Shown: one piece after another, positions 33,872-42,871 of the stretch
Position numbering within the stretch: the stretch's first letter is position 1
Layout: every line of letters starts with the position of its first letter
NCBI RefSeq assembly: GCF_001667505.1
Contig: NZ_LZHZ01000061.1
Span: forward strand, 124,001 to 188,000
DNA length: 64,000 nt
Source of the DNA: Mycobacterium sp. ACS1612
GTDB lineage: Bacteria; Actinomycetota; Actinomycetes; Mycobacteriales; Mycobacteriaceae
Direction: 5' to 3'
Made by a program: the position numbers and the translations under genes
The notes under the pieces: model-generated
Told to the model about the DNA's origin: nothing
What the model saw: only the letters and a program-made list of their open reading frames with translations
Database searches by the model: none

Positions 33872-34171
33872 CTAGTCGCGCCAGCCGACGCAGCGGACAC
33901 GTGTGAGTACGTAACCGTCGTGCCAGACTCTTATCCGGATGCATCGGATATGAGTACCGCCGTTGGTGAGATCGCGGATCTTGGCGTCCGGCGCCTGACT
34001 CAGGTTTTGCTTCTGGACCACGGACTGCTTGACCGGCCCGTTGATGACCTGATCAGCTGCGTTCGCGCCCGGGCTGAGCACCAACAGAGCCGCAGCTGGT
34101 GACAGCATGGCTCCGACGATGATCCGGCGGGCGGTGACTTTGGTCATTAACCGTGTTGCGTACGTTGACAT
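33872..34171 (-). CDS. Small secreted protein (99 aa)
   Basis: ATG at 34171 with GAAGGGAAC upstream. Signal peptide: basic start MSTYATRLMTKVTARR then a hydrophobic core and SPGANAAD, with likely cleavage after the ANA. The mature part of about 60 residues contains two cysteines (HIRCIRIRVWHDGY, RVRCVGWRD), which could form one disulfide. No family was recognised. It converges on the kinase/EmbR-like operon and is divergent from menA. Confidence 0.6.
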   Translation of the reverse strand: MSTYATRLMTKVTARRIIVGAMLSPAAALLVLSPGANAADQVINGPVKQSVVQKQNLSQAPDAKIRDLTNGGTHIRCIRIRVWHDGYVLTRVRCVGWRD

Positions 34172-34561
34172 TTCGGATGTTCCCTTCAGTGATGGTGTTG
34201 GTTTGCCTTCTGGCGAAACCAGCATCCGATGCCAGCCTCAGTAGATCCTCAACGCCGAATTGTTGCCGTCCGCCTCACCGCCAATCGACTGCTCAGACCG
34301 CGCCCGTCACCGCAACACTGCGCTAGGTGTCACCCCGACGGCACCTCGGGAAAAGTGATCGACAAATTCGCCAGCATCTGCGCGCGGCGTCCGTCGTTCG
34401 GCCACTTCGGTAGCCTGTTGTCGCAGCGCGTCGAGCACTCGAACACATTGGGCCCCAACCGATTCAGCGGATGATTGCTCGCAGACGGGTGCAGCAGGGT
34501 GCGCGCCCACCGAGCTAACACTTCAGGGCGACCGACAGCCCCAATCGTGCGTCATGCGACG
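34172..34561. other. Intergenic region upstream of menA
   Basis: About 390 bases between the divergent secreted-protein and menA genes. Open frames in it have no ribosome site and no family resemblance, so none is called. It must hold the promoters of both genes. Base composition is less GC-rich than menA by eye, as in the adjacent kinase block. Confidence 0.5.
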
Positions 34562-35440
34562 ATGACGCTCGTGGCCAGTTTTGCGCAATGGGTCGAGGGT
34601 GCCCGCCCGCGGACGTTGCCCAATGCGATCGCGCCGGTGATCGCAGGCACTGGTGGCGCTGCTTGGCTACATGCCGCGTGCTGGTGGAAGGCGTTGCTGG
34701 CACTGCTCGTCGCGGTCGCGATGATCATCGGCGTCAACTACGCCAACGACTACTCCGACGGCATCCGCGGCACCGACGACGTCCGGGCGGGCCCGCTGCG
34801 ACTGGTCGGCTCGAAACTGGCCGCGCCGCGTGCGGTGCTGACGGCCGCGGTGGTGAGCCTCGGCGTCGCGGCGGTGGCCGGTCTGGTGCTGGCGTGGTCG
34901 TCCGCGCCGTGGCTGATCGCCGTCGGTGCGGTGTGCATCGCCGGGGCCTGGCTGTACACCGGCGGGTCCAAGCCGTACGGGTACCTCGGTCTCGGCGAGG
35001 TCGCGGTGTTCGTGTTCTTCGGCCTGGTCGCGGTGCTGGGCACGCAGTTCACGCAGGCGCTGCGGGTGGACTGGGTCGGGTTGGCGTTGGCGGTGGCGAT
35101 GGGATCGCTGTCGTCGGCGGTGCTGGTGGCCAACAACCTGCGCGACATCCCGACCGACACGGAGTCCGGCAAGATCACGCTCGCGGTGCGCCTCGGCGAC
35201 GCCCGCACCCGGGTGCTGTACCACGCGCTGCTGCTCGTCGCGTTCGCGCTGACGCTGGTGCTGATGCTGGCGACCCCGTGGTGCGCGGTGGGGTTGATCG
35301 CGGCGCCGCTCGCGTTACGGGCGTCCGGTCCGGTCCGGAGAGGTCTCGGCGGTAAGGATCTGATCCCGGTGTTGCGCGACACCGGCCTGACGATGCTGCT
35401 GTGGGCCGTGGCGGTGGCGCTGGCCTTGGGCTTCGGCTGA
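34562..35440 (+). CDS. menA: 1,4-dihydroxy-2-naphthoate polyprenyltransferase
   Basis: 292 residues, the length of M. tuberculosis MenA. It attaches the polyprenyl chain to DHNA to give demethylmenaquinone. UbiA-family motifs: Asn62-Asp63-x-x-Asp66 in NYANDYSDGIRG and the second Mg-diphosphate site NNLRDIPTD at 191-199. Eight to nine membrane helices are seen. ATG at 34562 (MTLVASFAQW) fits the family. In M. tuberculosis menA sits beside fabH and the phosphorylase gene; here those connections are broken by inserted blocks on both sides. Confidence 0.95.
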   Translation: MTLVASFAQWVEGARPRTLPNAIAPVIAGTGGAAWLHAACWWKALLALLVAVAMIIGVNYANDYSDGIRGTDDVRAGPLRLVGSKLAAPRAVLTAAVVSLGVAAVAGLVLAWSSAPWLIAVGAVCIAGAWLYTGGSKPYGYLGLGEVAVFVFFGLVAVLGTQFTQALRVDWVGLALAVAMGSLSSAVLVANNLRDIPTDTESGKITLAVRLGDARTRVLYHALLLVAFALTLVLMLATPWCAVGLIAAPLALRASGPVRRGLGGKDLIPVLRDTGLTMLLWAVAVALALGFG

Positions 35441-35511
35441 CCGCCTGACGACGGTGTGCGAATACCCTGGCCCGGGTACTCAACGCACTTCGTTCCCCCC
35501 GAGAGGCATCC

Positions 35512-36504
35512 ATGACCGCAGCGCGCGTGCAGTCCGACGTGGCCGAGGCCCAGCGCGTCGTCGGCGCGATCGCCGACGCGTTCTCGGCGAAGGTGGTCGG
35601 TCAGGAGCACCTGCGTGAGTCACTGCTGATCGGACTGCTCACAGGCGGGCACATCCTGGTCGAGAGCGTTCCCGGGCTGGCCAAGACGACGGCGGCCCGG
35701 GTGATCGCCGAAGCCATTCACGGCGGATTCCAGCGCATCCAGTGCACACCGGACCTGCTGCCCAGCGACATCATCGGCACGCAGGTGTACGAAGCCGAAA
35801 CGCATTCCTTCGTCACGCAGTTGGGTCCGGTGCACAGCAACATCGTGCTGCTCGACGAGATCAACCGGTCGAGCGCCAAAACGCAGAGCGCGATGCTGGA
35901 GGCGATGGAGGAACGCCAGACCACCATCGCAGGCCAGGTGTACCCGATCCCGGAACCCTTTCTGGTGATCGCCACCCAGAACCCCGTCGACCAGGAAGGC
36001 ACCTATCCGCTTTCCGAGGCGCAGACCGACCGGTTCATGCTCAAAGACGTCCTGAGCTACCCCTCCTCGGAGCAAGAAGTCGAGGTGATGGCACGGATGG
36101 ACGCGGGTGTGTACGACCGCAACCGTCGCACCCGCGCTGTGGTCGGCCTCGACGACATTCGCCGCCTGCAACACGCGGTCCGCAACGTCCACATGGACCG
36201 CGCCTTGATGCTGTACGCCAGCAGGCTGGTCAACGTGACCCGCACACCCGAGCAGTATCTGCCGAAAAACCTTGGCCGCGTTATCGAATACGGTGCCAGC
36301 CCGCGTGCCACCATCGCGCTGTGCCAGTCCGCGCGTGCGCTCGCGGTGCTCTCCGGTCGCGCGCACGTCATCCCCGACGACATCGCCAGACTCGCCCACC
36401 GCGTGCTGCGGCACCGGCTGATTCTCGGCTTCGAGGCGGTGAGCGCCAACATCACGCCGGATGTGGTCATCGATGCCGTGCTGCAAGCGGTGCGGGTGCC
36501 CTAG
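35512..36504 (+). CDS. MoxR-family AAA ATPase
   Basis: 330 residues. Walker A in HILVESVPGLAKTTAARVI (~45-62), Walker B IVLLDEINRSSAKTQSAMLEAM, sensor 1 VIATQNPVDQEGTYPLSEAQTDRFM, and a C-terminal lid with sensor 2 region. MoxR ATPases act with VWA proteins as chaperones in complex assembly or metal insertion. First gene of a six-gene run; GTG of the next gene lies 8 bases after its stop. In M. tuberculosis three similar moxR loci exist elsewhere; this location is not one I recall. Confidence 0.9.
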   Translation: MTAARVQSDVAEAQRVVGAIADAFSAKVVGQEHLRESLLIGLLTGGHILVESVPGLAKTTAARVIAEAIHGGFQRIQCTPDLLPSDIIGTQVYEAETHSFVTQLGPVHSNIVLLDEINRSSAKTQSAMLEAMEERQTTIAGQVYPIPEPFLVIATQNPVDQEGTYPLSEAQTDRFMLKDVLSYPSSEQEVEVMARMDAGVYDRNRRTRAVVGLDDIRRLQHAVRNVHMDRALMLYASRLVNVTRTPEQYLPKNLGRVIEYGASPRATIALCQSARALAVLSGRAHVIPDDIARLAHRVLRHRLILGFEAVSANITPDVVIDAVLQAVRVP

Positions 36505-36512
36505 AGATCGCC

Positions 36513-37385
36513 GTGGGCAAGCATCTGAACAGGGCCAAGGCGCATTTCGGCACGGACACCCGTGGCATGTTGGAAGGCGGCCGCTACGCCCTGTTGCACA
36601 CGCGCAGCATGGAGTTCGACGAGTTGCGGCCGTACGTCCCCGGCGACGACGTCCGCGACATCGACTGGAAGGCGTCGGCCAGGTCCGGCGCGGTGTTGAT
36701 AAAGCGCTTCGTCTCCGAGAAGCACCACAAGATCCTGCTTGTCGCCGACGCGGGCCGCAACATGTCGGCGTCGGCGCCCAGCGGAGAGACGAAACGCGAT
36801 GTCGCCACCAACATCCTGGGCGCAATCGGGTTGATCACCGTCGGCCGTGCCGACCAGATCGGGCTGGTGTACGGCGACGGTCGCGGCTGCGTCAACATCC
36901 CGGCGCGCCGGGGTGAGACACACATCGAGAGCATGCTGCACCGATTTCAGACCCACACCCGCGAACAGCAGGGACCCAGCGACATCGCGTGCCAACTCGA
37001 CTATGTCACAACGCATTACCGGCACCCATTGCTGCTGGTCGTGGTGTCCGACGAGCCCGACGTCGACGACCGCCTCTCCGACACTGTCGCTCGCCTGCGT
37101 GCCCGCCACGACGTGTTGTGGGCGATGGTGGCGGATATGCCCGCGGTGACGGGCACCGACGACGACCACAGTGGCTACGACGTGGCCACCGGGCAATTCG
37201 TGATGAGCGGTGCCGCGCTGGGTCCCAGGATCATCGCCGCGTATCGCCGCGCCGAAAAGGAAAGAGCCCGACAGCTCACTCAATTCATGACCGCGAACGC
37301 CATACCGCACACCATCATCGCCGGCAGCAGGGATATCCGGCACCGCCTCGTCGAGATGACGGAGGTGTTCGCCCGTGCCGGATGA
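36513..37385 (+). CDS. DUF58 domain protein
   Basis: 290 residues. DUF58 core ELRPYVPGDDVRDIDWKASARSGAVLIKRF near residues 32-62, preceded by a short N-terminal segment. The rest is a VWA-like fold (LLVADAGRNMSASAPSGE). GTG at 36513 lies inside the overlap expected for an operon. DUF58 proteins are standard partners of MoxR ATPases. Its end overlaps the next gene by 11 bases. Confidence 0.85.
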   Translation: MGKHLNRAKAHFGTDTRGMLEGGRYALLHTRSMEFDELRPYVPGDDVRDIDWKASARSGAVLIKRFVSEKHHKILLVADAGRNMSASAPSGETKRDVATNILGAIGLITVGRADQIGLVYGDGRGCVNIPARRGETHIESMLHRFQTHTREQQGPSDIACQLDYVTTHYRHPLLLVVVSDEPDVDDRLSDTVARLRARHDVLWAMVADMPAVTGTDDDHSGYDVATGQFVMSGAALGPRIIAAYRRAEKERARQLTQFMTANAIPHTIIAGSRDIRHRLVEMTEVFARAG

Positions 37386-37848
37386 CCTGCTGCGGTTCGT
37401 CAGCGGCACACCGCCGTATTCGCTGTGGTGGCTGTCGTTGGCGTTGACGCTGATCGCGGTGGTGATCGCCTGGTACGCAGTGGTATTCGTCTCGACGCTG
37501 CCGTCGCGACAGCTGCGTCGGATACCGGTGATCCGGTCGTGGCACGGCTACGTGTTGCGCAGGCGGTTCTCCCGCAGCATCCGTCGAGCGGTCGCCCAGC
37601 ACCGCTCCGGCGTCCTCACCGCAGCGGAGGCAGGCGCACGTATCGGCGGCGCGCTGCGCAGCTTCCTGCATCAGGCCACCGGGACACCGGTCCAGTACAT
37701 GCATGTCGACGCGATCATGGCCAGCGAACTGGCCGCGGCCGGTCCGGTGATCGCCGCACTCAACGACGTCCGGTTCAACGCCGAGTCACGCGAGGACATG
37801 GCCGATCTCGCAGGCACGGCCGAGGAGTTGATACGGACGTGGAGCTGA
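37375..37848 (+). CDS. Membrane-anchored protein of the MoxR operon
   Basis: 157 residues, GTG start overlapping the DUF58 gene. One transmembrane helix at about residues 18-40 (LWWLSLALTLIAVVIAWYAVVF), then a cytoplasmic helical segment rich in Arg and Glu. Proteins of this size sit in the same slot of other moxR operons (DUF4381-like by position), but the family was not confirmed. Function unknown. Confidence 0.65.
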   Translation: MPDDLLRFVSGTPPYSLWWLSLALTLIAVVIAWYAVVFVSTLPSRQLRRIPVIRSWHGYVLRRRFSRSIRRAVAQHRSGVLTAAEAGARIGGALRSFLHQATGTPVQYMHVDAIMASELAAAGPVIAALNDVRFNAESREDMADLAGTAEELIRTWS

Positions 37849-38819
37849 GTTGGTGGCCGGTCGCTGTCGTCGGATTCGGCTGCCTGGCAGGGGCCGTCGC
37901 CCTGGCCGTGTTGTCGGCGAAAGAGGATGCCCGCAGGACACTGCGGCCGCTGGCCAACGCCTCGCGGTTGACCCGCCTACCGGACTACGCCCGGCTCGCG
38001 CGCATGCGGATGCTCGCCATGGTCGTCACCGTGACGCTGTTGTCGACGGTGTTCTGCGCCGCTATGCTGGCCAGCGCGCGGCCCACCGGATGGTTGTGGA
38101 CGTCGGAAGGCGATGTGCCGCAGGACATCATGCTGTGCGTCGGGGAGCCGCTGGCTAACACGGCCACCTCCGAGTTCCTCAGCTATTACGCGGCCAAGGT
38201 GAAAACGTTCGGCACCCAGCGCATCGGGCTGACCTCACCGACGCGCCGCGTTGTGCCGTTGACCCGCGACTACCAGTACGCCGCAGGCCAATTCGGGAAC
38301 TTCGCCACAGCGGGTCGAGCCAACGCCGCGGCGTTCGCCCCGACCGTGTCCTACGTCGACTACGCACCCAGCATCGACGATGTCCTCGCGTTGTGCATGA
38401 CCGGGTTCCCGTCGTTCGACGCCAGGAGCACCCACGGCCGTTCGGTGATCTATCTGGGCCCCAGTTCCATTCGAGCGCCCGACGAGAGTCGGCCCGCATT
38501 GTTCGTCGACCAGCGTGTCACCGAGATGGCGGCGAAAGCGGGTGTCCAGATCAACGTCGTCACCACCTCGCCACGCGGCCGAGAGGCCGGACTGCGGTCC
38601 ATCACCGAAGCCACGAAGGGACAGTTCTTCTACTACGACCCCGCGGAATCCACGCTGCCCGCTGACTTGGACCGCATCGGTCAGCGGCCACCCGCGGCCG
38701 GCCTTCCCGGCGGCGCGACGGCGCTCGGGTGGCGATCGGATGCGCCCGACCTTCCGCTCGCCGTCGCCGTCATCGCATCCGCGCTGCTGTGCGTCTCGCT
38801 GGCGGTGTTGCGGCGATGA
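37839..38819 (+). CDS. Membrane protein with degenerate VWA-like domain
   Basis: 326 residues. GTG at 37839 overlaps the previous stop by ten bases. N-terminal helix (about residues 3-22), a second helix near 60-82, a VWA-like extracytoplasmic domain (QDIMLCVGEPLAN through NVVTTSPRGREAGLRSITEATKGQFFYY), and a final helix (~305-323). The metal-ion MIDAS triad DxSxS is not present, so metal-dependent adhesion is unlikely. Fourth gene of the moxR operon. Confidence 0.65.
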   Translation: MELSWWPVAVVGFGCLAGAVALAVLSAKEDARRTLRPLANASRLTRLPDYARLARMRMLAMVVTVTLLSTVFCAAMLASARPTGWLWTSEGDVPQDIMLCVGEPLANTATSEFLSYYAAKVKTFGTQRIGLTSPTRRVVPLTRDYQYAAGQFGNFATAGRANAAAFAPTVSYVDYAPSIDDVLALCMTGFPSFDARSTHGRSVIYLGPSSIRAPDESRPALFVDQRVTEMAAKAGVQINVVTTSPRGREAGLRSITEATKGQFFYYDPAESTLPADLDRIGQRPPAAGLPGGATALGWRSDAPDLPLAVAVIASALLCVSLAVLRR

Positions 38820-39748
38820 GGTTCGACCCGGTTCTGCCGCCGGCGCTGCTTGGCGCAATCGCGTTCGCGCTCATTGCACTCCGGTTGATCACGATGTACC
38901 AGTTGCACACCTCGGCGGGGGCGCGATGGGGCACCGTGTGGCGCTGGTGCGGACTGACGCTGGCGGTCATGCTGGTGATGATCGCCGCGATGCGGCCAAG
39001 TCTCGCGACAGACGGCCAGCAGACTGCGGCGTCAGCGCCAGGCGGTGAAAACGTCAACGTGTTCCTGGTGGTGGACCGATCGCCGGAAGCCGGCGTCACC
39101 GACTATGGGGACGCGTCACGCATGGACGGCATTCGCGCCGACATCAACGGATTGCTCGCCCGCTACCCCCACGCCCGGTTCGCGGTGATCGTGTTCTCGT
39201 CGCGGGCCTCGCTGAATTGGCCGCTCTCCGAGGATGTGTGGAGCCTGCAGCCGGTGATCGCACGACTGGCGCCATACAACGAACCGGACGGAGAGTCGAC
39301 CGCCGATGCCGGCGCCGCCGCCAACGTGTTGCGCTATCAACTCATTGCCGCTGGGCAACAGTACCGCGATTCGGCCAACCTGGTGTTCTACTTCGGATCG
39401 GGCGTGAGCGGATCCAGTGTGCCGCAAGGCGAATTCCAGCCGGTGGCAGGCACGGTCGACGGTGGAGCGGTGCTGGGCTACGGCGGCCCGCCGACATTCG
39501 ACCAGGCTCGTCTACAGCTCGTTGCCGAACAGCTCGGGGTCCCCTACGTGCACCGGCAAGCCGGTGAGCCGCTCCCCCAGACCACTGTTACGTCGAATCC
39601 TGCTGGAACACAGTCGAATACGGTGCTCGTGGCGGCTGCGCCCACGGAGCTGTACTGGGTGTTCACGCTGCCGGCGTCGGTGCTGCTGCTGTTCGAGCTG
39701 TTCTTGACCGTTCGCGAACTTCGCAGGACACGGACGACGGCATGGTGA
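38816..39748 (+). CDS. VWA-domain membrane protein of the MoxR operon
   Basis: 310 residues, ATG in ATGA overlap with the previous gene. Two N-terminal helices (~8-28 and 42-62), VWA-like region starting VNVFLVVDRSPEAGVTDYGDASRMDG, and one C-terminal helix (~285-302). The MIDAS motif is DRSPE instead of DxSxS, i.e. partly lost. VWA proteins in these operons present targets to the MoxR ATPase. Confidence 0.75.
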   Translation: MRFDPVLPPALLGAIAFALIALRLITMYQLHTSAGARWGTVWRWCGLTLAVMLVMIAAMRPSLATDGQQTAASAPGGENVNVFLVVDRSPEAGVTDYGDASRMDGIRADINGLLARYPHARFAVIVFSSRASLNWPLSEDVWSLQPVIARLAPYNEPDGESTADAGAAANVLRYQLIAAGQQYRDSANLVFYFGSGVSGSSVPQGEFQPVAGTVDGGAVLGYGGPPTFDQARLQLVAEQLGVPYVHRQAGEPLPQTTVTSNPAGTQSNTVLVAAAPTELYWVFTLPASVLLLFELFLTVRELRRTRTTAW

Positions 39749-40455
39749 AGCATGTGCCCACCCGGCTGCGGTTGCGCCGCCGCCTACTGCTGTTCTCGGC
39801 GCCGGTGGTCGTTGCCACGCTGCTGACCGCCGCGAAGCTGATCTCGGCGGTGATAGCGGGGCATGCGGCTGCCATACATTTCGCCGATGGCCAAGTGCCT
39901 GCGCTGCGCACGGACGTGTCGACGATGCGGATCGTCAACGTCGTCGAACCGGCGAAGGCGTCGTTCGCTGCGGGAACGCTGGCGGTGCTCGAGGGCCGCC
40001 TCGACGAGGCCGACGCCCGGTTCTCCGAGGCGCTGGCCGGAGCCGACCCGGGCCTGGCGTGTGAGGGACGGGTGAACCTCGAACTGGTCCGGGAGCGCCA
40101 GGGGGACCTGGCCGCCTGGGAGGGGCGTCCGGACGCCGCGCGCGGCTTCTACACCGGTGCGCTCGGCGTCATCGGCGCTGCGCCGGGCCGATGCTTCGCG
40201 GGCAACGCCGATCCGGACCCCGAGCGCCGAGCGATCCGCGACGACGCGGCGAACCGACTGAACACGAAGATCGCGAACCTCGGCACTGCGCCGCTCGCAC
40301 CGCCCCCGCCACCTGCGTCGCCGCCACCCGCGCCGCCTGCAGGTGCGACGACGTCACCGCAGCCCGACGAGCCGACCGGACCGCTGCGGCTGAACCCGGG
40401 CGCAGGGGACCCGATCGAGAAGTTGCGTCAACTGCTGCAGGACGCGGCGGGTTAG
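39742..40455 (+). CDS. TPR-like membrane protein, last gene of the MoxR operon
   Basis: 237 residues. One transmembrane helix near residues 18-42, then TPR-type helices (PAKASFAAGTLAVLEGRLDEADARFSEAL; EGRPDAARGFYTGALGVIG), then a Pro/Ala-rich tail. The TPR part suggests protein-protein contact outside the membrane. Start overlaps the previous gene by 7 bases. Its stop shares bases with the stop of the convergent SnoaL gene. Confidence 0.7.
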   Translation: MVKHVPTRLRLRRRLLLFSAPVVVATLLTAAKLISAVIAGHAAAIHFADGQVPALRTDVSTMRIVNVVEPAKASFAAGTLAVLEGRLDEADARFSEALAGADPGLACEGRVNLELVRERQGDLAAWEGRPDAARGFYTGALGVIGAAPGRCFAGNADPDPERRAIRDDAANRLNTKIANLGTAPLAPPPPPASPPPAPPAGATTSPQPDEPTGPLRLNPGAGDPIEKLRQLLQDAAG

Positions 40456-40796
40456 CCGGTCGACGTGCCCGTCCAGTACTCGACGAACCGGTCGTCGGCG
40501 ACGCGCAGGATGTCGTTTCCGGTGAACCGGGCAGGGCCCTGTGCCGTCGCCCCGGTGCCGATCCAGCGCGCGGCGACCAGATCACGCTCGACGAACGGCT
40601 CGACCTCGATGACGAACTGCAACTCGGTGAACATCGCGTGCGTCTCGTCGACGACTGCCTGCAGTTCGTCGGGACCGCGGACCACGCGGTCGGGCCAGTG
40701 CCCGACGAAGTCGTCGGTGACCAGCTCAGCCGCGACCGGCTTGCCCGCCCACAATTCGTTGATCCACCTTTGGTACAGCGACTTTGCGGTAGTCAT
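40452..40796 (-). CDS. SnoaL/NTF2-like protein
   Basis: 114 residues with the cone-shaped NTF2 pattern: LYQRWINELWAGKPVAAELVTDDFVGHWP at the start, aromatic-rich strands after it, and VADDRFVEYWTGTS at the end. Such proteins are cyclases, isomerases or small-ligand carriers (polyketide-cyclase-like). Single gene; overlaps the convergent operon end by four bases. Confidence 0.75.
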   Translation of the reverse strand: MTTAKSLYQRWINELWAGKPVAAELVTDDFVGHWPDRVVRGPDELQAVVDETHAMFTELQFVIEVEPFVERDLVAARWIGTGATAQGPARFTGNDILRVADDRFVEYWTGTSTG

Positions 40797-40883
40797 GGTC
40801 GTCGTCTACCCGGCGGCAACGCCGATTATGCGACGGCGAGGTGACGATGATCGTCGCGCCGAGGATACGAAGCTCCAGAAACA

Positions 40884-41513
40884 TCAGCGGGCCGCCGAAC
40901 CGATGGCGAGAAACGCGATTGCCGTGCACGCTCCGGCGATCACCTGGCTGACCAGATAGACGCTGGAAAACAACGCCGCGAAGTCCACCGACCACGCAAT
41001 GACCGTCGCTCCGACGGTCAAGTGCCACAGGCTGTTCGACGCTGGCCGCGATTGCACGCAACCGAAGATCACGTAGGCGAGGACGAAAGTGAACAACAGT
41101 TCCGCGCCGTACGCCAGCACCAGCACCCGCCCGCTCAACATCATCCCCACTGCCGACTGCCCCACTCCGACAGTCCGCCGAGTGGCGATTGCCGCGCCCA
41201 ATCCGGCGGCGAGCTGAGTGGTCCAGCGTGCGGCCGCCTCACCGATCGGAACTCGGCCCCGCAGCGTCGCCGCCAGCGTGATGGCCGGATTGAGATGCGC
41301 GCCGACGCGGTAGGCGCCCGCGTAGATCACCACCATCACGACCGCGCCCAGACCCAGCGCCGCAACGGATGGGCCGCTGCACAGAGCCACACCGACCGTC
41401 AGGACCAGCCCGAATGTGCCGACCGCCTCAACGAGGTACCTTTCGAGCGTGCGAGGATTTTCGAGTGCGCTCGTCGTGTGGGGCTCGTCCAGCCAGTGCG
41501 AGGCGGCGGTCAT
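40884..41513 (-). CDS. Aquaporin/MIP-like protein lacking the second NPA motif
   Basis: 209 residues (ATG at 41513; a TTG three codons upstream is possible). First half matches MIP channels: YLVEAVGTFGLVLTVGVAL, and GAHLNPAITLAATLRGRV with the first NPA. Six hydrophobic segments follow the family order. The second half-helix, normally NPAR, is replaced by SVDFAALFSSVYL, so the selectivity pore should be altered or closed. It could be a degenerate channel or a non-transporting homologue. No recognisable operon partner. Confidence 0.65.
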   Translation of the reverse strand: MTAASHWLDEPHTTSALENPRTLERYLVEAVGTFGLVLTVGVALCSGPSVAALGLGAVVMVVIYAGAYRVGAHLNPAITLAATLRGRVPIGEAAARWTTQLAAGLGAAIATRRTVGVGQSAVGMMLSGRVLVLAYGAELLFTFVLAYVIFGCVQSRPASNSLWHLTVGATVIAWSVDFAALFSSVYLVSQVIAGACTAIAFLAIGSAAR

Positions 41514-41687
41514 GGGGTACAACTCTCCCGGCCGGGTGCCTCGAAGTCGTCAACGCTGACCGCAATTCGGCATTCGCGCTAGCGCGAGAGCGCCGTACCC
41601 GCTAGCCGCAATCTTGCTGCTCGAACGGTGAGTTTGTGCAAGATTGGTGGGTTCGTCCTGTTGTATCCCGGAGCCGGAAGGATCATC

Positions 41688-42341
41688 ATGTCTGCCGTGC
41701 AGGTCGTCGTCGCCGACGATGACGTGCTGTTGCGCGAGGGACTGGCCAGCCTGCTCGAACGTTCGGGTTTCGAGGTCGTGGGGCAGGCCGCCGATGCGAC
41801 GGAGTTGCTTGCCCTGGTTCGCGACCGCAAACCGCAACTCGTCATCGTCGACATCCGGATGCCACCGACGCACACCACCGAGGGCCTCGACGCGGCCAAG
41901 GTGATCCGCGCGGAACTGCCCGACACCGGCATCATGGTGCTGTCCGCGCACGTGGAGGTCGAGCATGCGACCGAACTGCTGGCCAGCGGGCACGCCATCG
42001 GCTACCTGCTGAAAACCCGGGTCACCGATGTGGCTGATTTCGTCGACACCCTGGAACGCGTGTCCAAGGGCGCCTCGGTGGTCGATCCCGCCCTGGTACA
42101 GGAGTTGGTATCGGCGCGCCGCCGCGACGACCCGCTGGCCGTGCTGAGCTCGCGCGAACAAGAGGTGCTGATGTTGATGGCCGAAGGCCGGTCGAATGCC
42201 GGCATCGCCAGGCGGCTCTGGGTCACCGAGGGCACCGTCGAAAAGCATGTCCGCAGCATCCTGACAAAGCTCAATCTGCCGGAGACCGGTGACGACCACC
42301 GCCGCGTCCGCGCGGTGATCACCTACCTCGAGGCTCGCTGA
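41688..42341 (+). CDS. NarL/LuxR-type response regulator
   Basis: 217 residues. Receiver with phospho-acceptor Asp55 (VIVDIRMPP) and acidic DDD pocket; C-terminal HTH LSSREQEVLMLMAEGRSNAGIARRLWVTEGTVEKHVRSILTKLNL. ATG at 41688 with GGAAGGATC upstream, inside a longer open frame. Probably phosphorylated by the NarL-type kinase at 42872. Its 3' end overlaps the 3' end of the opposite-strand receiver gene by 23 bases. Confidence 0.9.
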   Translation: MSAVQVVVADDDVLLREGLASLLERSGFEVVGQAADATELLALVRDRKPQLVIVDIRMPPTHTTEGLDAAKVIRAELPDTGIMVLSAHVEVEHATELLASGHAIGYLLKTRVTDVADFVDTLERVSKGASVVDPALVQELVSARRRDDPLAVLSSREQEVLMLMAEGRSNAGIARRLWVTEGTVEKHVRSILTKLNLPETGDDHRRVRAVITYLEAR

Positions 42342-42696
42342 CCTCCAGCAAGTTGCGGATGGCGTCGGGGGACAACGAGAACTTCTGCAAGAACCCCACT
42401 GCCGGGCTGTCGTGGATCATCTCTTCGAGGTCCGACTCGGCGTACGTCGAAACCAGAATGACCGCCAGCCTGCTCGCCGCCGCGCTCACGCGGTCGAGTA
42501 ACTCTGCGAGTTCGAAGCCGTCTTCGCCGCCGAGGTCAACATCGACCAGCGCCACGTCGGGATGCATGTCCTCGTAAAATCGAAGCGCCTCAGCGCTATT
42601 CGATGCTTTTCCGACAACGTCGATTCCCGCGCGCTCCAGCATGGCGCTCGCGGCATCGCGAAAGTCGGCGCTGTCGTCAACGATCAGACAACGCAT
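42319..42696 (-). CDS. Stand-alone receiver-domain protein
   Basis: 125 residues, receiver domain only (CheY-like). Asp52 (ALVDVDLGGEDG) is the phospho-acceptor, DDS at 7-9 the acidic pocket. No output domain, so it works as a phosphate sink or by protein contact. ATG at 42696 is preferred to an upstream start inside the divergent promoter. Sits antiparallel between a response regulator and its kinase, sharing the intergenic region with the kinase gene. Confidence 0.85.
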   Translation of the reverse strand: MRCLIVDDSADFRDAASAMLERAGIDVVGKASNSAEALRFYEDMHPDVALVDVDLGGEDGFELAELLDRVSAAASRLAVILVSTYAESDLEEMIHDSPAVGFLQKFSLSPDAIRNLLEVSEPRGR

Positions 42697-42871
42697 ATCG
42701 CAACCCACGGCAATACACTGCTTCAGCCTCGCAGAAGTCAACCGTCATTACATTCCGGCTAGCCGGAATGCCTGCCATTGAAACCAACAGGAACTCGAAC
42801 GTAGCGCCCATAGCGCGGGACCGCTTGGCACCGGCAATAATCCGGGGGGCATCCCGTGTTGGAGAAACCAG

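Noticed and set aside
35742..36512. Open frame extending the DUF58 gene upstream through the MoxR gene
   Set aside because: It is the out-of-frame shadow of MoxR; DUF58 homology begins at 36513.
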